Notes: a model not told the origin generated them from the letters alone. DNA of 64,000 nucleotides from Deinococcus seoulensis (GCF_014648115.1 NZ_BMQM01000015.1:1-64000), one strand, 5' to 3'. Counted from the first letter of the stretch, positions 51,473-59,020 are shown. Program-made: numbers and translations.

Positions 51473-51672
51473 CCGAATCACGATCCGCACCAAGGTTTCC
51501 ACACCCGCGTTTCGCGCTTCTGGAAGTCGGGAAAGGAGAACCCAAACCCCGCTTCCTTCTCCTCACCGTACCACACCCCCTTTTCTGTGGAGGACCCCCG
51601 ATGGACCTGCAGCACTGCCCCAGGACCGCCCAGAGACACCTGCCAGGCCGCCGCGCCCGGCATACTCGTGTT

Positions 51673-52071
51673 ATGTCCGAGAAGGCCTTCCCCATTCCTG
51701 ACGTGCTCAAGAGCTATTCCGCCCTGGACAAGCTCACCTGGCTGTACGTCCGTGAGCACCCCGGCAAGCTGTACGTGCAGGACCTCGTGGACGCGTATGG
51801 TCACCACTACCAGACGTTCTCCGAGAGCCTTCAGCTGCTGCGCCAGGTCGGGTTGATCGTGACCGTGCGCGAAGGCGGCATGGTGGGGCGGGGCGGCCGG
51901 GAAGCCGGGGAGTACCGGGTGGCCACCGGGGATGAGCTGAGCAGCGTGCCCACCTACACGCCCGCGATGAAGCCCAGGCGAGCGGCAAAGCGGCCGGAGG
52001 ACAAGGCCAGCAGTGACACGGGTGCAGCACCCGGACGTGGCCGCAGGAAGGCCACACCCGACCTGCAGTGA
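51673..52071 (+). CDS. winged-helix-like hypothetical protein
   Basis: This encodes 132 residues from ATG; upstream in-frame sequence is not protein-like. Residues ~10-75 (VLKSYSALDKLTWLYVREHPGKLYVQDLVDAYGHHYQTFSESLQLLRQVGLIVTVREGG) have the helix-turn-helix-wing order of a winged-helix domain. A glycine-rich turn (GMVGRGGREAGEY) and a basic, disordered tail (KPRRAAKRPE...GRGRRKA) follow. It probably binds DNA; it lies next to the replication gene. No exact family recognised. Confidence 0.6.
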   Translation: MSEKAFPIPDVLKSYSALDKLTWLYVREHPGKLYVQDLVDAYGHHYQTFSESLQLLRQVGLIVTVREGGMVGRGGREAGEYRVATGDELSSVPTYTPAMKPRRAAKRPEDKASSDTGAAPGRGRRKATPDLQ

Positions 52072-52086
52072 GCCACGAGGTACTGA

Positions 52087-52221
52087 TACGGACTGCCGTT
52101 TGTTTCGCCAACAATCCGGAACTTCACCGCCCCTGTCGGCTCCACGTCCGGAACCCGCCCCTCTCCCACTCGCTTCGCTCGGACCCAGCGGGCTGTGCAG
52201 CCCATTCAATCGGAGTCCGTA
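52087..52221 (+). repeat. MITE-like element copy 7
   Basis: This 135-bp copy lies between TGA direct repeats (52084-52086 and 52222-52224) with ends TACGGACTGCCG and CGGAGTCCGTA. Confidence 0.9.
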
Positions 52222-52475
52222 TGACATGGAGGGTGCCAGCAACGCGAAGCCGGGCTGCCCGATACGTCCGGCGAGACCCTGCACGCGGTCGCGGCCGACC
52301 TTCGCGCCGGTGACGGACAGCGGGCATCCAACGTGCTGCGCCCAGGTGCATGACGCGGTGCGCGCTGGTGAACCCGCCCGCGACTGGGCGAGGCTGGCCC
52401 CGCCCCTGCACCCCATTGCACGCCTGCGCGCCTCTGCTCAGGAGCCAGTGAACGGGCCTGTGACGGCGGTGCAAG

Positions 52476-52805
52476 GTGCGGCCTGACCGCGAGGAGCAGG
52501 GCCCCCTCCTGCCACAGGAAGTCAGTCCCTGGGGCGTGGTCACTTTCCAGGAAGAAGTGATGCCCGGCGTGATCTTCGTCGAGACCGGCCGCCACGGGGG
52601 CTACCACCTGTCTCCAGCGGTCAACGAGCGGATTCCTGCGCCCGTGCGCCGGGCCAACGGGTATTACGAGCAGGACATCGAAGCGGCCCTCTGTGCGTAC
52701 TTCGTGCCGTTCCCGGGGGCCGACCCGACCGACGTGCAGGTGGTCCTCGAGACCCAGTTCCCGGAGATCTACGCGGGCATCGTGCGGGGCGACTTCAAGC
52801 GCTGA
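52476..52805 (+). CDS. DUF7007-like protein (complete copy)
   Basis: This encodes 109 residues from GTG. SPWGVVTFQEEVMPGVIFVETGRHGGYHLSPAVNERIP is the DUF7007-type signature; the C-terminal half (YYEQDIEAALCAYFVPFPGADPTDVQVV) is missing in the 63-residue copy at 348-539. A decayed copy broken by a MITE lies near 56000-56345. Function unknown; the family seems to travel with plasmid maintenance genes. An operator palindrome follows the stop directly. Confidence 0.7.
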   Translation: MRPDREEQGPLLPQEVSPWGVVTFQEEVMPGVIFVETGRHGGYHLSPAVNERIPAPVRRANGYYEQDIEAALCAYFVPFPGADPTDVQVVLETQFPEIYAGIVRGDFKR

Positions 52806-52812
52806 GCATGAT

Positions 52813-52834
52813 ACCAGTAAACCGGTTTGCTGGT
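52813..52834. promoter_or_regulatory. operator palindrome copy 4
   Basis: ACCAGTAAACC/GGTTTGCTGGT is nearly perfect and lies seven bases after the DUF7007-like stop. A half-site TGGTTTACTG continues on its right. No clear gene follows for 200 bases; the same arrangement is seen at 56503 after the decayed DUF7007 copy. Confidence 0.7.
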
Positions 52835-53036
52835 TTACTGTGGAAAGGGAGGATGCGAACAGGAGCCTGCAGCTCAGGGGGGCCCATCCGCTCCCTGTCC
52901 CCAGGAGTGACCCTGACAGCCCCCATCGCACCCGGATATGTCTCCGGAAACCTGGCGTCTACCGCTTTGTCCGGTCCGTGGCCTGGCCGGATCGGCCCCA
53001 GAGGTGAGCGGCCGGAAGGGTCAGGCCAGTCCCTCA

Positions 53037-53174
53037 TACGGACTGCCGTCTGTTTCGCTGACAACCCGGTGCTGTCCCGGATTGCCAACGCCACGCCCGG
53101 AGGGGCGCTTCGGCTCCTGCTGGCATCCGCTCGGACCCAGCGGCTTTGCAAAAACCGTTCAATCGCAGTCCGTA
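53037..53174 (+). repeat. MITE-like element copy 8
   Basis: This 138-bp copy lies between TCA direct repeats (53034-53036 and 53175-53177). The TCA flank, compared with TGA elsewhere, supports a TNA target rule. Confidence 0.9.
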
Positions 53175-53235
53175 TCATCCCCACCGGGAAAGCCCGCGCC
53201 TGCGTTCGCCAGGCGCACCTGCATCGACCCGGTTC

Positions 53236-54708
53236 CTATCTCAGGCGGATCTTCTCCGGAATGTCCCGGATGGTTGCCAGGTCAAGTTTCAGCAGGGGCC
53301 CGCCGTAAACCTGTGCGACGACCGTGTAGACGCCCCACAGGTCAAGTTCGACGGTGACCGTATCCGTAACGAACGGGACATCCAGGTAGACCGGTACGGT
53401 GGTGGGATGGTTGTAGAACTGGACGCCCGGGGAGTGGCTGGAAGGAGGCCGCGTCACCTCGAGCCGGATGGTCGCTGCGTCGCCCTTGTGGTACGGCTGT
53501 ACGCCCGTCACGTTCATGTTGAACCCGTCCTGCTGACTGGGGGCCGCCACAGTGTGTAAGGGATCAGCGTGCCAGATCTGGTCATTCAGAAACTGCTGTA
53601 CCGCCGCCACCTGCACCGCAGTGATGTCGCGGGCGAGGACGGTCGTGGCGGAGGGGGTGCCTTCCGTACTCAGAATGTCACGCGCCAGTTGCAGGAGGCG
53701 CCGCTGCTCTTCGTTCAGGTACGGGAACAGTTGATGAAGGCTGTCAATGCCGTTCACGAGGGGACGTTGGTCGTAGATGGCCTGAATCTCCTTCCACAGC
53801 CGGGCAGGCACGGCCCGGTCGACGGCGCCGGTTGTTCCAGGCCGCCCCGGGCGCAGGGCGGCCGGCGCACTGTCCGGGATGGAAGGGTTCGCGTCCGGTT
53901 CAGGTCTCAGTTCCATCAGGGGATAAGAGGCAAGCTGCTGGTACTCGATGCGGCGGCCCGCCCCGGTGGCCGCCACCCGGTCGCAGATGTCGCGCCACAG
54001 CACTGTTCCAGGTGTCGTCATTGCCTCATCAATCACGTCGATGAGGGCACGGGTGAATTCGCCCACGAAGCGGTCTGAACCAGGGAGGGCACTTTCAACA
54101 GACGGCTGACTGTGAACAGCGGACTTGATGGTGAGGCAACGCGTTCCCGGCTTCCACGCAGGGGCCGGGCCGAGCATCGGAAGCTGCGTCAGGGCGGGCA
54201 GGGGGAGACGGCAGCAGTCCGTGATGATCACGGCCTCCCTGATCCGGGGGGCATTGTGAACAATGTTCTGCAGGTGGTCGGTCACCAGCAGGCCCAGGTT
54301 GGAGAAGCCGTTCTGACTGGTGAAATCCGTCCAGATCAGGGCGGAGACGGGGGGGATAGCGTTCGTGATATCTCCCCCGTGCCCGGAGAGGTAGATGTAG
54401 AGCCGCTCGAACCCGTCGCGTCCCAGCCTGTTGACGGTGTCTCCAAGGATGCTGATGAGGGTGTCTCTCCCGACGGTACCGTTGCCCATCACCTGCGCAG
54501 GGGGGACGAGCGTCCGGCTCTGTGGTGGGGGCGTGGGGGGCGCGCTGGTGTCGTACAGGTAGGTGTACACGTTGTCCGGAGCCACCAGCCTGTGCCGGGT
54601 GAACATGTCGGCCATGTCCAGGCAGTCGTTCACGGCCCCCCGCAACGCTGTGACCCTGGCCGTGTCAGGGTAGGTGTTCAGGCCAATGAGGATGGCGGCG
54701 CTCTGCAT
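53236..54708 (-). CDS. caspase-like (orthocaspase) protease
   Basis: This encodes 490 residues. The N-terminal ~230 residues form a caspase-like domain: AAILIGLNTYPD, then the catalytic His110 in YLSGHGGD, and VIITDCCRLPL with Cys166 in the D-x-C-R position. Metacaspase/orthocaspase enzymes cleave after Arg/Lys, often within conflict or cell-death systems. A helical linker (~300-370) and a beta-rich C-terminal domain (LDVPFVTDTVTVELDLWGVY) follow. It lies 15 bases after an alpha/beta hydrolase gene on the same strand, so the two form a probable effector pair. Confidence 0.85.
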   Translation of the reverse strand: MQSAAILIGLNTYPDTARVTALRGAVNDCLDMADMFTRHRLVAPDNVYTYLYDTSAPPTPPPQSRTLVPPAQVMGNGTVGRDTLISILGDTVNRLGRDGFERLYIYLSGHGGDITNAIPPVSALIWTDFTSQNGFSNLGLLVTDHLQNIVHNAPRIREAVIITDCCRLPLPALTQLPMLGPAPAWKPGTRCLTIKSAVHSQPSVESALPGSDRFVGEFTRALIDVIDEAMTTPGTVLWRDICDRVAATGAGRRIEYQQLASYPLMELRPEPDANPSIPDSAPAALRPGRPGTTGAVDRAVPARLWKEIQAIYDQRPLVNGIDSLHQLFPYLNEEQRRLLQLARDILSTEGTPSATTVLARDITAVQVAAVQQFLNDQIWHADPLHTVAAPSQQDGFNMNVTGVQPYHKGDAATIRLEVTRPPSSHSPGVQFYNHPTTVPVYLDVPFVTDTVTVELDLWGVYTVVAQVYGGPLLKLDLATIRDIPEKIRLR

Positions 54709-54723
54709 CTCATGCTCCCTGGC

Positions 54724-55908
54724 TCAGATCCGGTCGAGGACATCCTGAGCGTCGTCGAACCCGCCGTGGGTCGTGCAGTTATGATCCGTATGAAGGGTCA
54801 GGAGCCCGGACCACTCCTGTCTGTGCTGGTCAGCGTAGTACGCCCACCCCATCACCTGGCCGGGGAGAGGGGACTCAAAGACGAAGTTTACGAGCTGCAG
54901 CAGCGAACCGGGGTAGAAGTTGACGCCGCCCCAGGTGATGCTGCGGTCACCCATCTCGACCTCGCTCTTCATGAGGTAGACCGGGAAGGGGAGTGCCACG
55001 TGGCGCCTCAGGGCCTGCTGGCAGGCGTTCAGGCCGTTGACGGTGAGTGCCGGGGCCAGGAAGGCCACCTTGAGCTTCCTGCGGTCCGTGAATCCTGCTG
55101 GCAGGGCGCGGATGAGTTCAGCAATGAGGATCGCGCCGGTGCTGTGGCCGACGAGCGTGACCTCCTTGCTGACCGCGTGGAGCTGTTTGAAGAAGTCCAT
55201 GAAATTGCCCGTGGCATGGGCCGCGGCGTCTTCTTTCATCTGCTGCCACGTCCTGGCGCCGATCAGGCCGAGTCTGGAAGCGTTCAGGACTTCCTCTCTC
55301 ACCATCGCCTCGAAGGAATAATCAGGCGGATTGCGGCCCCGCCTCGCCAGGATGGCCCGGGTGGCGTTCACAGCGACCGTCACGAGGGTGGCGGCGGCCG
55401 TGAACGACTTCTGTCCAGCCCTGGCGTCTTCCTCCAGCAGCAGGTCGTTGGCTTCGAGGTCCTGCTCACTCAGGGCTTCCTGTAATTCCCTCCGGTAGTA
55501 CCGTTCCAGTGAAACGTCATCGTCAGGAAGCGCGGTCGCCCTCCAGCCCACCGCGCCACGCGCCGCACCGAAGAAGTTCATGATGGTCTTGACCACCTTG
55601 CCGAGCACGGAACCTTCAAGGATGCCCTTGAGCGCGTCCAGGAGTCCTGACTGCCACACCACGTAGAGTTGAACCTCCGCTCGACCCGCGGGGTAGTGCA
55701 CCCCACCACACCCGCTGAGCCTGCTGGCAATACGAAGACCCGTCGCCTGATCGATCAGGCCCCCGTGGAAGTGCACCAGAACCCGCCCGCTCCTGGCCGC
55801 ACTGAGGATGTCCTGCTCAGTGACATGCGGGGCTGTTCCGGCGCACTGAATGGTGTTCCTGGCCTGAATGCTTCCGCGCTGCGTCGTGACGGTAAATGCA
55901 ACGGACAT
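54724..55908 (-). CDS. alpha/beta hydrolase (lipase/esterase-like)
   Basis: This encodes 394 residues. HFHGGL (47-51) is the oxyanion-hole motif; TLVGHSTGAI holds the nucleophile Ser256 in GHSTG; a C-terminal HNCTTHGGFDD supplies the probable catalytic histidine. The region between has an insertion (~95-230) that includes a helical, charged segment (DVSLERYYRRELQEAL...). No signal peptide is visible, so it likely acts in the cytoplasm or at the membrane. It is the first gene of the operon with the caspase-like protein. Such pairs are reported in predicted immune modules of other bacteria. Confidence 0.8.
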   Translation of the reverse strand: MSVAFTVTTQRGSIQARNTIQCAGTAPHVTEQDILSAARSGRVLVHFHGGLIDQATGLRIASRLSGCGGVHYPAGRAEVQLYVVWQSGLLDALKGILEGSVLGKVVKTIMNFFGAARGAVGWRATALPDDDVSLERYYRRELQEALSEQDLEANDLLLEEDARAGQKSFTAAATLVTVAVNATRAILARRGRNPPDYSFEAMVREEVLNASRLGLIGARTWQQMKEDAAAHATGNFMDFFKQLHAVSKEVTLVGHSTGAILIAELIRALPAGFTDRRKLKVAFLAPALTVNGLNACQQALRRHVALPFPVYLMKSEVEMGDRSITWGGVNFYPGSLLQLVNFVFESPLPGQVMGWAYYADQHRQEWSGLLTLHTDHNCTTHGGFDDAQDVLDRI

Positions 55909-55999
55909 ACGACCTCCCTGTGAACTGGGTATGGGGTCACTTTAATTCACCCGCGCGGCGGCTAGGAAGTGGGCAGGCATCATGCCTGCAGCAGATGGG

Positions 56000-56345
56000 C
56001 GGCCGCGCGGCGCAGGTGGGCGTCCGGCTTGAGCACCACCTGTCTCCACCTGCCCCATCCAGCGGGTAGACGCGCAGGACATCGAAGCGGCCCTCTGATA
56101 CTGACTCCGATTGAATGGGCTGCAAAGCCCGTTCAATTCGAGCGGATGCGAGTGGGAGAGAAACGCCCCTCCGGACGTGGAGCCGGCAATCCGGTGATGT
56201 TCCGGATTGTTGGCGAAACAAACGGAATCCGTATGTGGGTCCTGCGTGCCGTTCCCGGGGGCCAGCCCGACCGAGGTGTAGGTGATCCGGGAGACCCGGT
56301 GTCCGGAGACCTGCGCGGGCATCGTGCGGCCTCAAGTGCTGAGTA
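56000..56345 (+). pseudogene. DUF7007-like pseudogene interrupted by MITE copy 9
   Basis: Sequence matching the complete gene at 52476-52805 is present on both sides of the element. GACATCGAAGCGGCCCTC (56078-56095) and GTGCCGTTCCCGGGGGCC (from 56248) are exact matches to that gene's central part, and the shared CACCTGTCTCCA, GGGCATCGTGCGG and GCTGAG.ATGAT pieces follow the same order. Internal differences and a stop show decay. The insertion falls in the codon region CTCTGTGCG of the original gene. Confidence 0.75.
56099..56233 (-). repeat. MITE-like element copy 9 (inverted)
   Basis: This 135-bp inverted copy lies inside the DUF7007-like pseudogene, with flanks TGA (56096-56098) and TGT (56234-56236). 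The right flank preserves the original gene sequence; the left has one difference. Confidence 0.85.
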
Positions 56346-56357
56346 TGATTCCGCTCA

Positions 56358-56491
56358 TACGGACTCCGATTGAATGGGCTGCAAAGCCCGTTCAATCCGA
56401 GCGAAGCGAGTGAGAGCAGGGCGGGTTCCGGACGTGGAGCCGGCAGGGGCGGTGAAGTTCCGGATTGTTGGCGAAACAAACGGAATCCGTA
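56358..56491 (-). repeat. MITE-like element copy 10 (inverted)
   Basis: This 134-bp inverted copy lies between TCA (56355-56357) and CCA (56492-56494), directly between the decayed DUF7007 gene end and its operator palindrome. In the intact locus at 52800 the two features are adjacent. Confidence 0.85.
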
Positions 56492-56502
56492 CCAGATGAT
56501 AA

Positions 56503-56524
56503 ACCAGCAAACCGTTTTACTGGT
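56503..56524. promoter_or_regulatory. operator palindrome copy 5
   Basis: ACCAGCAAACC/GTTTTACTGGT lies after MITE copy 10, in the same relative place as copy 4 behind the complete DUF7007 gene. It shows the operator was duplicated together with that gene. Confidence 0.7.
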
Positions 56525-56564
56525 TTGCCGTTAACACGGAGACCGGTGGAGTTGGCTCCTGCTG

Positions 56565-56612
56565 TCTCCGCTCTGATTGAACGACTGACAAAGCCATTCA
56601 AACGGAGTTCGT
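56565..56612 (-). repeat. partial MITE-like element
   Basis: The segment with CTGATTGAAC, AAAGCCATTCAA and ACGGAGTTCGTGT is a diverged right arm of the MITE family, without a left arm. It lies at the left edge of the duplicated segment B. Confidence 0.5.
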
Positions 56613-56615
56613 GTG

Positions 56616-57311
56616 CGTGGTGCGGAATACGGTGCGCAACACATCATGGAGGGGGCGGGTGTGCGCCCGCCGGGCGCGGCCCTCCATGTGCATCCCCTGC
56701 GGGGACCAGGCCCCCAGGGCAGCGGCGTTCCTCACGTCACGCCGCGGGGGGCCTTTTCACATTCCGGTCCCTGGCGTCGTCTGGAAGGCAGGGGGCGCAG
56801 GGCGTGGCGGTGCAGGGCGCAACCCATCTGTTGTTCGCCCTGACGGGCGACGTGGCGCGGCCACCCCCGGCCCTGCGGGGCCGGGGTTCGGCCCAAACGG
56901 CGGGCCGAAGGAAGAGGCGCGGCCTCTGGCCGCCCGCTGCTGGTTTCCGCCGTTCCCTGCGGTCACGGCGGCGGGCCGCGCCCGTCGCCCGCTTGAAGCG
57001 GTTCGGCGCGGGAGCCGAGCGCGGCCGGGTACGGACCCATCCCCCCCGCCCCCTGCCCTGGGCAGGGGGAGCGTTCCCCCCCCGCCCCCAGAGGGGAGCG
57101 GGGAAACGCAGGCGTTCGTCCGGAAGGGCACCGGACTCAGGCGCGCGTTTCCCGCGCGACAGGGTAGGGGCGCCCCAGACGGCAACCCGCCACCGATGGG
57201 GGAGGCTGGGAAGCGCCCCCCCCATCGCCGGGAGTTGCCTCGGGCCTGGAGGTGGAAGGGCGGCCCTGGACATCCGCGGGTGAGGGGGAAGGGACGCCGG
57301 AGGCGGTGGAG
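56616..57311 (+). repeat. duplicated long GC-rich non-coding segment, copy B
   Basis: About 695 bases match 47176-47863 closely, with a small extra insertion (CCCTGCCCTGGGCAGGGGGAG, near 57052). It precedes the operator, promoter and start of the ArdC-like gene, as copy A precedes the ParB-like gene. CATGGAGGG (56645-56653) and CCCTCCATG (56680-56688) form the retained inverted repeat. No gene is supported within. Confidence 0.75.
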
Positions 57312-57372
57312 TGCGCTCCCAGGGGCGCGGCGCGGGGCGCGTGAGTCTGGGCATACGTCGGGAATGCGGTTT

Positions 57373-57429
57373 ACCAGTAAAACAGCTTACTGGTTTTCTG
57401 TTGACAAACGAATCAGTGTAAAGTATACT
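57373..57429 (+). promoter_or_regulatory. operator palindrome copy 6 with sigma70 promoter (ardC-like gene)
   Basis: ACCAGTAAAAC/AGCTTACTGGT (57373-57394) has perfect 8-bp outer arms. TTGACA (57401-57406), a 17-base spacer and TATACT (57424-57429) follow, identical in layout to the ParB-like gene's promoter. The ArdC-like ATG is 53 bases after the -10 box. Confidence 0.8.
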
Positions 57430-57481
57430 TGTAGGCGTAGGGAGGCACCTTCCACACCCGCCCCCCTCTCAAGGAGCGCCC

Positions 57482-58399
57482 ATGACGTACAAGAAGCCCA
57501 GCACGCCCGAGGAACGCGAAGCCGCCCGCGCCGCTTCCCAGGAGATCACCCAGGACCTGATCAAGCGCATCGATACGCGCGTCAAGCGGCTGTCCGAACA
57601 GCTGGGAGCGGGGGCCAGCGCGGAGCTGCTGACCTTCATGCGCTTTTCTGCCCGCTTCCACACGTACAGCCTGAACAATCAGCTGCTGATCTGGATGCAG
57701 GCCCCCGAAGCGGCCCACGTGGCCGGGTTCCATGCGTGGAAGGACTTAGGCCGCAAGGTCAGGAAGGGCGCGAAGGCCGTGCGGGTGCTGGCCCCGCTCG
57801 TGGTCCCTGACCGCGAGGCGCCGCCCCTGCTCAGCGGCAAGCCCGCGCAGAAGGTGGTGGGCTTCAAGTACATGAGCGTGTTTGCCGATTACGACACCGA
57901 AGGCGACCCCATCCCGACCTGTTCCGCATGGGTGGTGCAGGGCGGCGACGAGGGCACGCGCGACCTCCTGCGCGCCCTGTCGGGCGCCGCCCCCGTGCCG
58001 GTCGAGTGGCAGGACGGCGAAGGCCGCGGAGCGCACGGCTGGACAGACGGCGGGCGGATCGTGCTCAACCGCGCCAAGTGCGCCCTGGAGCCCGCGCACG
58101 CCGTCCGCGTGTTCTTCCATGAGTGGGCGCACGTCGAGCTGCACTTTCAGGGCCAGGGGAAACGCCCCGAGGAGCTGCCCGACCGGGCCACGCGGGAACT
58201 GGAGGCCGACGCCTGCGCGTACGTGCTGTCGAGTTTCTACGGCATCGAGGCGGCCGCCCAGGTCAGCGACTACATCACCGGTTGGGGCGGGGACGCGCAG
58301 AAGCTGCAGGGCAGCCTGACCCGCATTCAGCGCGCGGTGTCTCACATCCTGGGCACGCTGGAGCAGCGCGCCCAGGCGCTCCCGCAGGCCGCCGCCTGA
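57482..58399 (+). CDS. ArdC-like antirestriction protein (ssDNA-binding plus metalloprotease)
   Basis: This encodes 305 residues behind AAGGAG. The N-terminal ~150 residues follow the ArdC/DUF1738 ssDNA-binding plan (FHTYSLNNQLLIWMQAPEA, then GFHAWKDLGRKVRKGAKAVRVLAP). The C-terminal domain has the zinc motif HEWAH (213-217) and the third ligand in TRELEADACAYVL. ArdC proteins enter or act in recipient cells to protect incoming plasmid DNA from restriction. Its operator-controlled strong promoter suggests a burst of expression before repressor builds up after transfer. An acidic small gene follows. Confidence 0.8.
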   Translation: MTYKKPSTPEEREAARAASQEITQDLIKRIDTRVKRLSEQLGAGASAELLTFMRFSARFHTYSLNNQLLIWMQAPEAAHVAGFHAWKDLGRKVRKGAKAVRVLAPLVVPDREAPPLLSGKPAQKVVGFKYMSVFADYDTEGDPIPTCSAWVVQGGDEGTRDLLRALSGAAPVPVEWQDGEGRGAHGWTDGGRIVLNRAKCALEPAHAVRVFFHEWAHVELHFQGQGKRPEELPDRATRELEADACAYVLSSFYGIEAAAQVSDYITGWGGDAQKLQGSLTRIQRAVSHILGTLEQRAQALPQAAA

Positions 58400-58407
58400 C
58401 CCGCAGC

Positions 58408-58434
58408 GGGCGGCCCCCCAGGGGGGGCCGCCCC
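58408..58434 (+). terminator. strong G/C hairpin between ardC-like and acidic gene
   Basis: GGGCGGCCCCCC pairs with GGGGGGGCCGCCCC around a single-base to short loop. It occupies most of the spacer and ends 20 bases before the next ATG. It could reduce expression of the downstream gene or stabilise the ardC mRNA. Confidence 0.55.
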
Positions 58435-58453
58435 ATCCGAAGGAGGACAGGCG

Positions 58454-58639
58454 ATGTACAGCGCAGATGAGTACTACGAGGACAGCATCACGAGCGGCCC
58501 CGATCTGGAGGACCTGCACGGCCTGGACTGGGGGGCGAACGAGTCCGCGCGGGAGCTGGACGAGGAGCCCCTGGGCGAGGCAGGCCCGGCGGCAGAGGAG
58601 AGCGAGCCCGGAAGCCCAGAGGATGGCCTGCCATTCTGA
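58454..58639 (+). CDS. small highly acidic protein
   Basis: This encodes 61 residues behind AGGAGG. About one third of residues are Asp or Glu and only one is basic, giving a very low pI (MYSADEYYEDSITSGPDLED, then ELDEEPLGEAG). It lies directly after the ArdC-like gene. Small, acidic antirestriction proteins such as Ocr or ArdA mimic DNA, but they are larger and no homology is visible, so this role is only a possibility. Confidence 0.6.
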   Translation: MYSADEYYEDSITSGPDLEDLHGLDWGANESARELDEEPLGEAGPAAEESEPGSPEDGLPF

Positions 58640-58709
58640 CCCCGTGACCGCGCCCGAGTGGCGCGGTGTTGCTGTCCTGCGTGTCCTCAGATCATCTAAA
58701 AAACGGTAA

Positions 58710-58763
58710 ACCGCTAAAACGTTTTACTGGTTTTTTGACATAATAATCAGTGAAAGATATACT
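58710..58763 (+). promoter_or_regulatory. operator palindrome copy 7 with orphan sigma70 promoter
   Basis: ACCGCTAAAAC/GTTTTACTGGT (58710-58731) abuts TTGACA (58735-58740), a 17-base spacer and TATACT (58758-58763). No gene follows on the plus strand for over 300 bases; a transposase remnant in the opposite direction lies there instead. The promoter appears to have lost its gene. Confidence 0.75.
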
Positions 58764-58835
58764 TGTAGGTTCATCCCGGATTCCGGGGAGCTGAGGTCAG
58801 AAGTAGATTCAACGTCGCTGCTCAGCAGGGCGAGC

Positions 58836-59020
58836 TCAGGGGTTGAAGTTGGGTATGAGCACGTCACTGGTAAACACGCTGACCAGGCCCTCCCAGACGC
58901 TGAGACCCTGTTTCTGCAACGTGGAGACGTAGCTCCTGATCCGAGCGCTTCCCTGCGGGGGCTGCGTGACGATGAGGTCGAGGATGTTGCTGATCAGGCT
59001 GCTGGCCTTGATCCGCCCAG
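58836..59020 (-). pseudogene. remnant of an IS66-type transposase C-terminus
   Basis: The minus-strand frame reads [19 protein letters not shown], then [20 protein letters not shown] and [15 protein letters not shown] before a stop. The spacing RSYxSTLxKQG..VW..L..VF....L.P.F.P is that of the end of IS66-family transposases. Upstream sequence is not in frame and lacks the rest of the gene. It probably replaced the gene driven by the operator promoter at 58735. Confidence 0.5.

Noticed and set aside
52842..53036. Short ORF after operator copy 4 (ATG behind GGGAGG, reading MRTGACSSGGPIRSL)
   Set aside because: The frame continues into a MITE copy, is low-complexity and has no counterpart after operator copy 5.
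22955..56491. Possible CRISPR array or REP-type cluster
   Set aside because: The repeats are 134 bp, dispersed over 33 kb, in both orientations and with 3-bp direct repeats, unlike CRISPR spacing.
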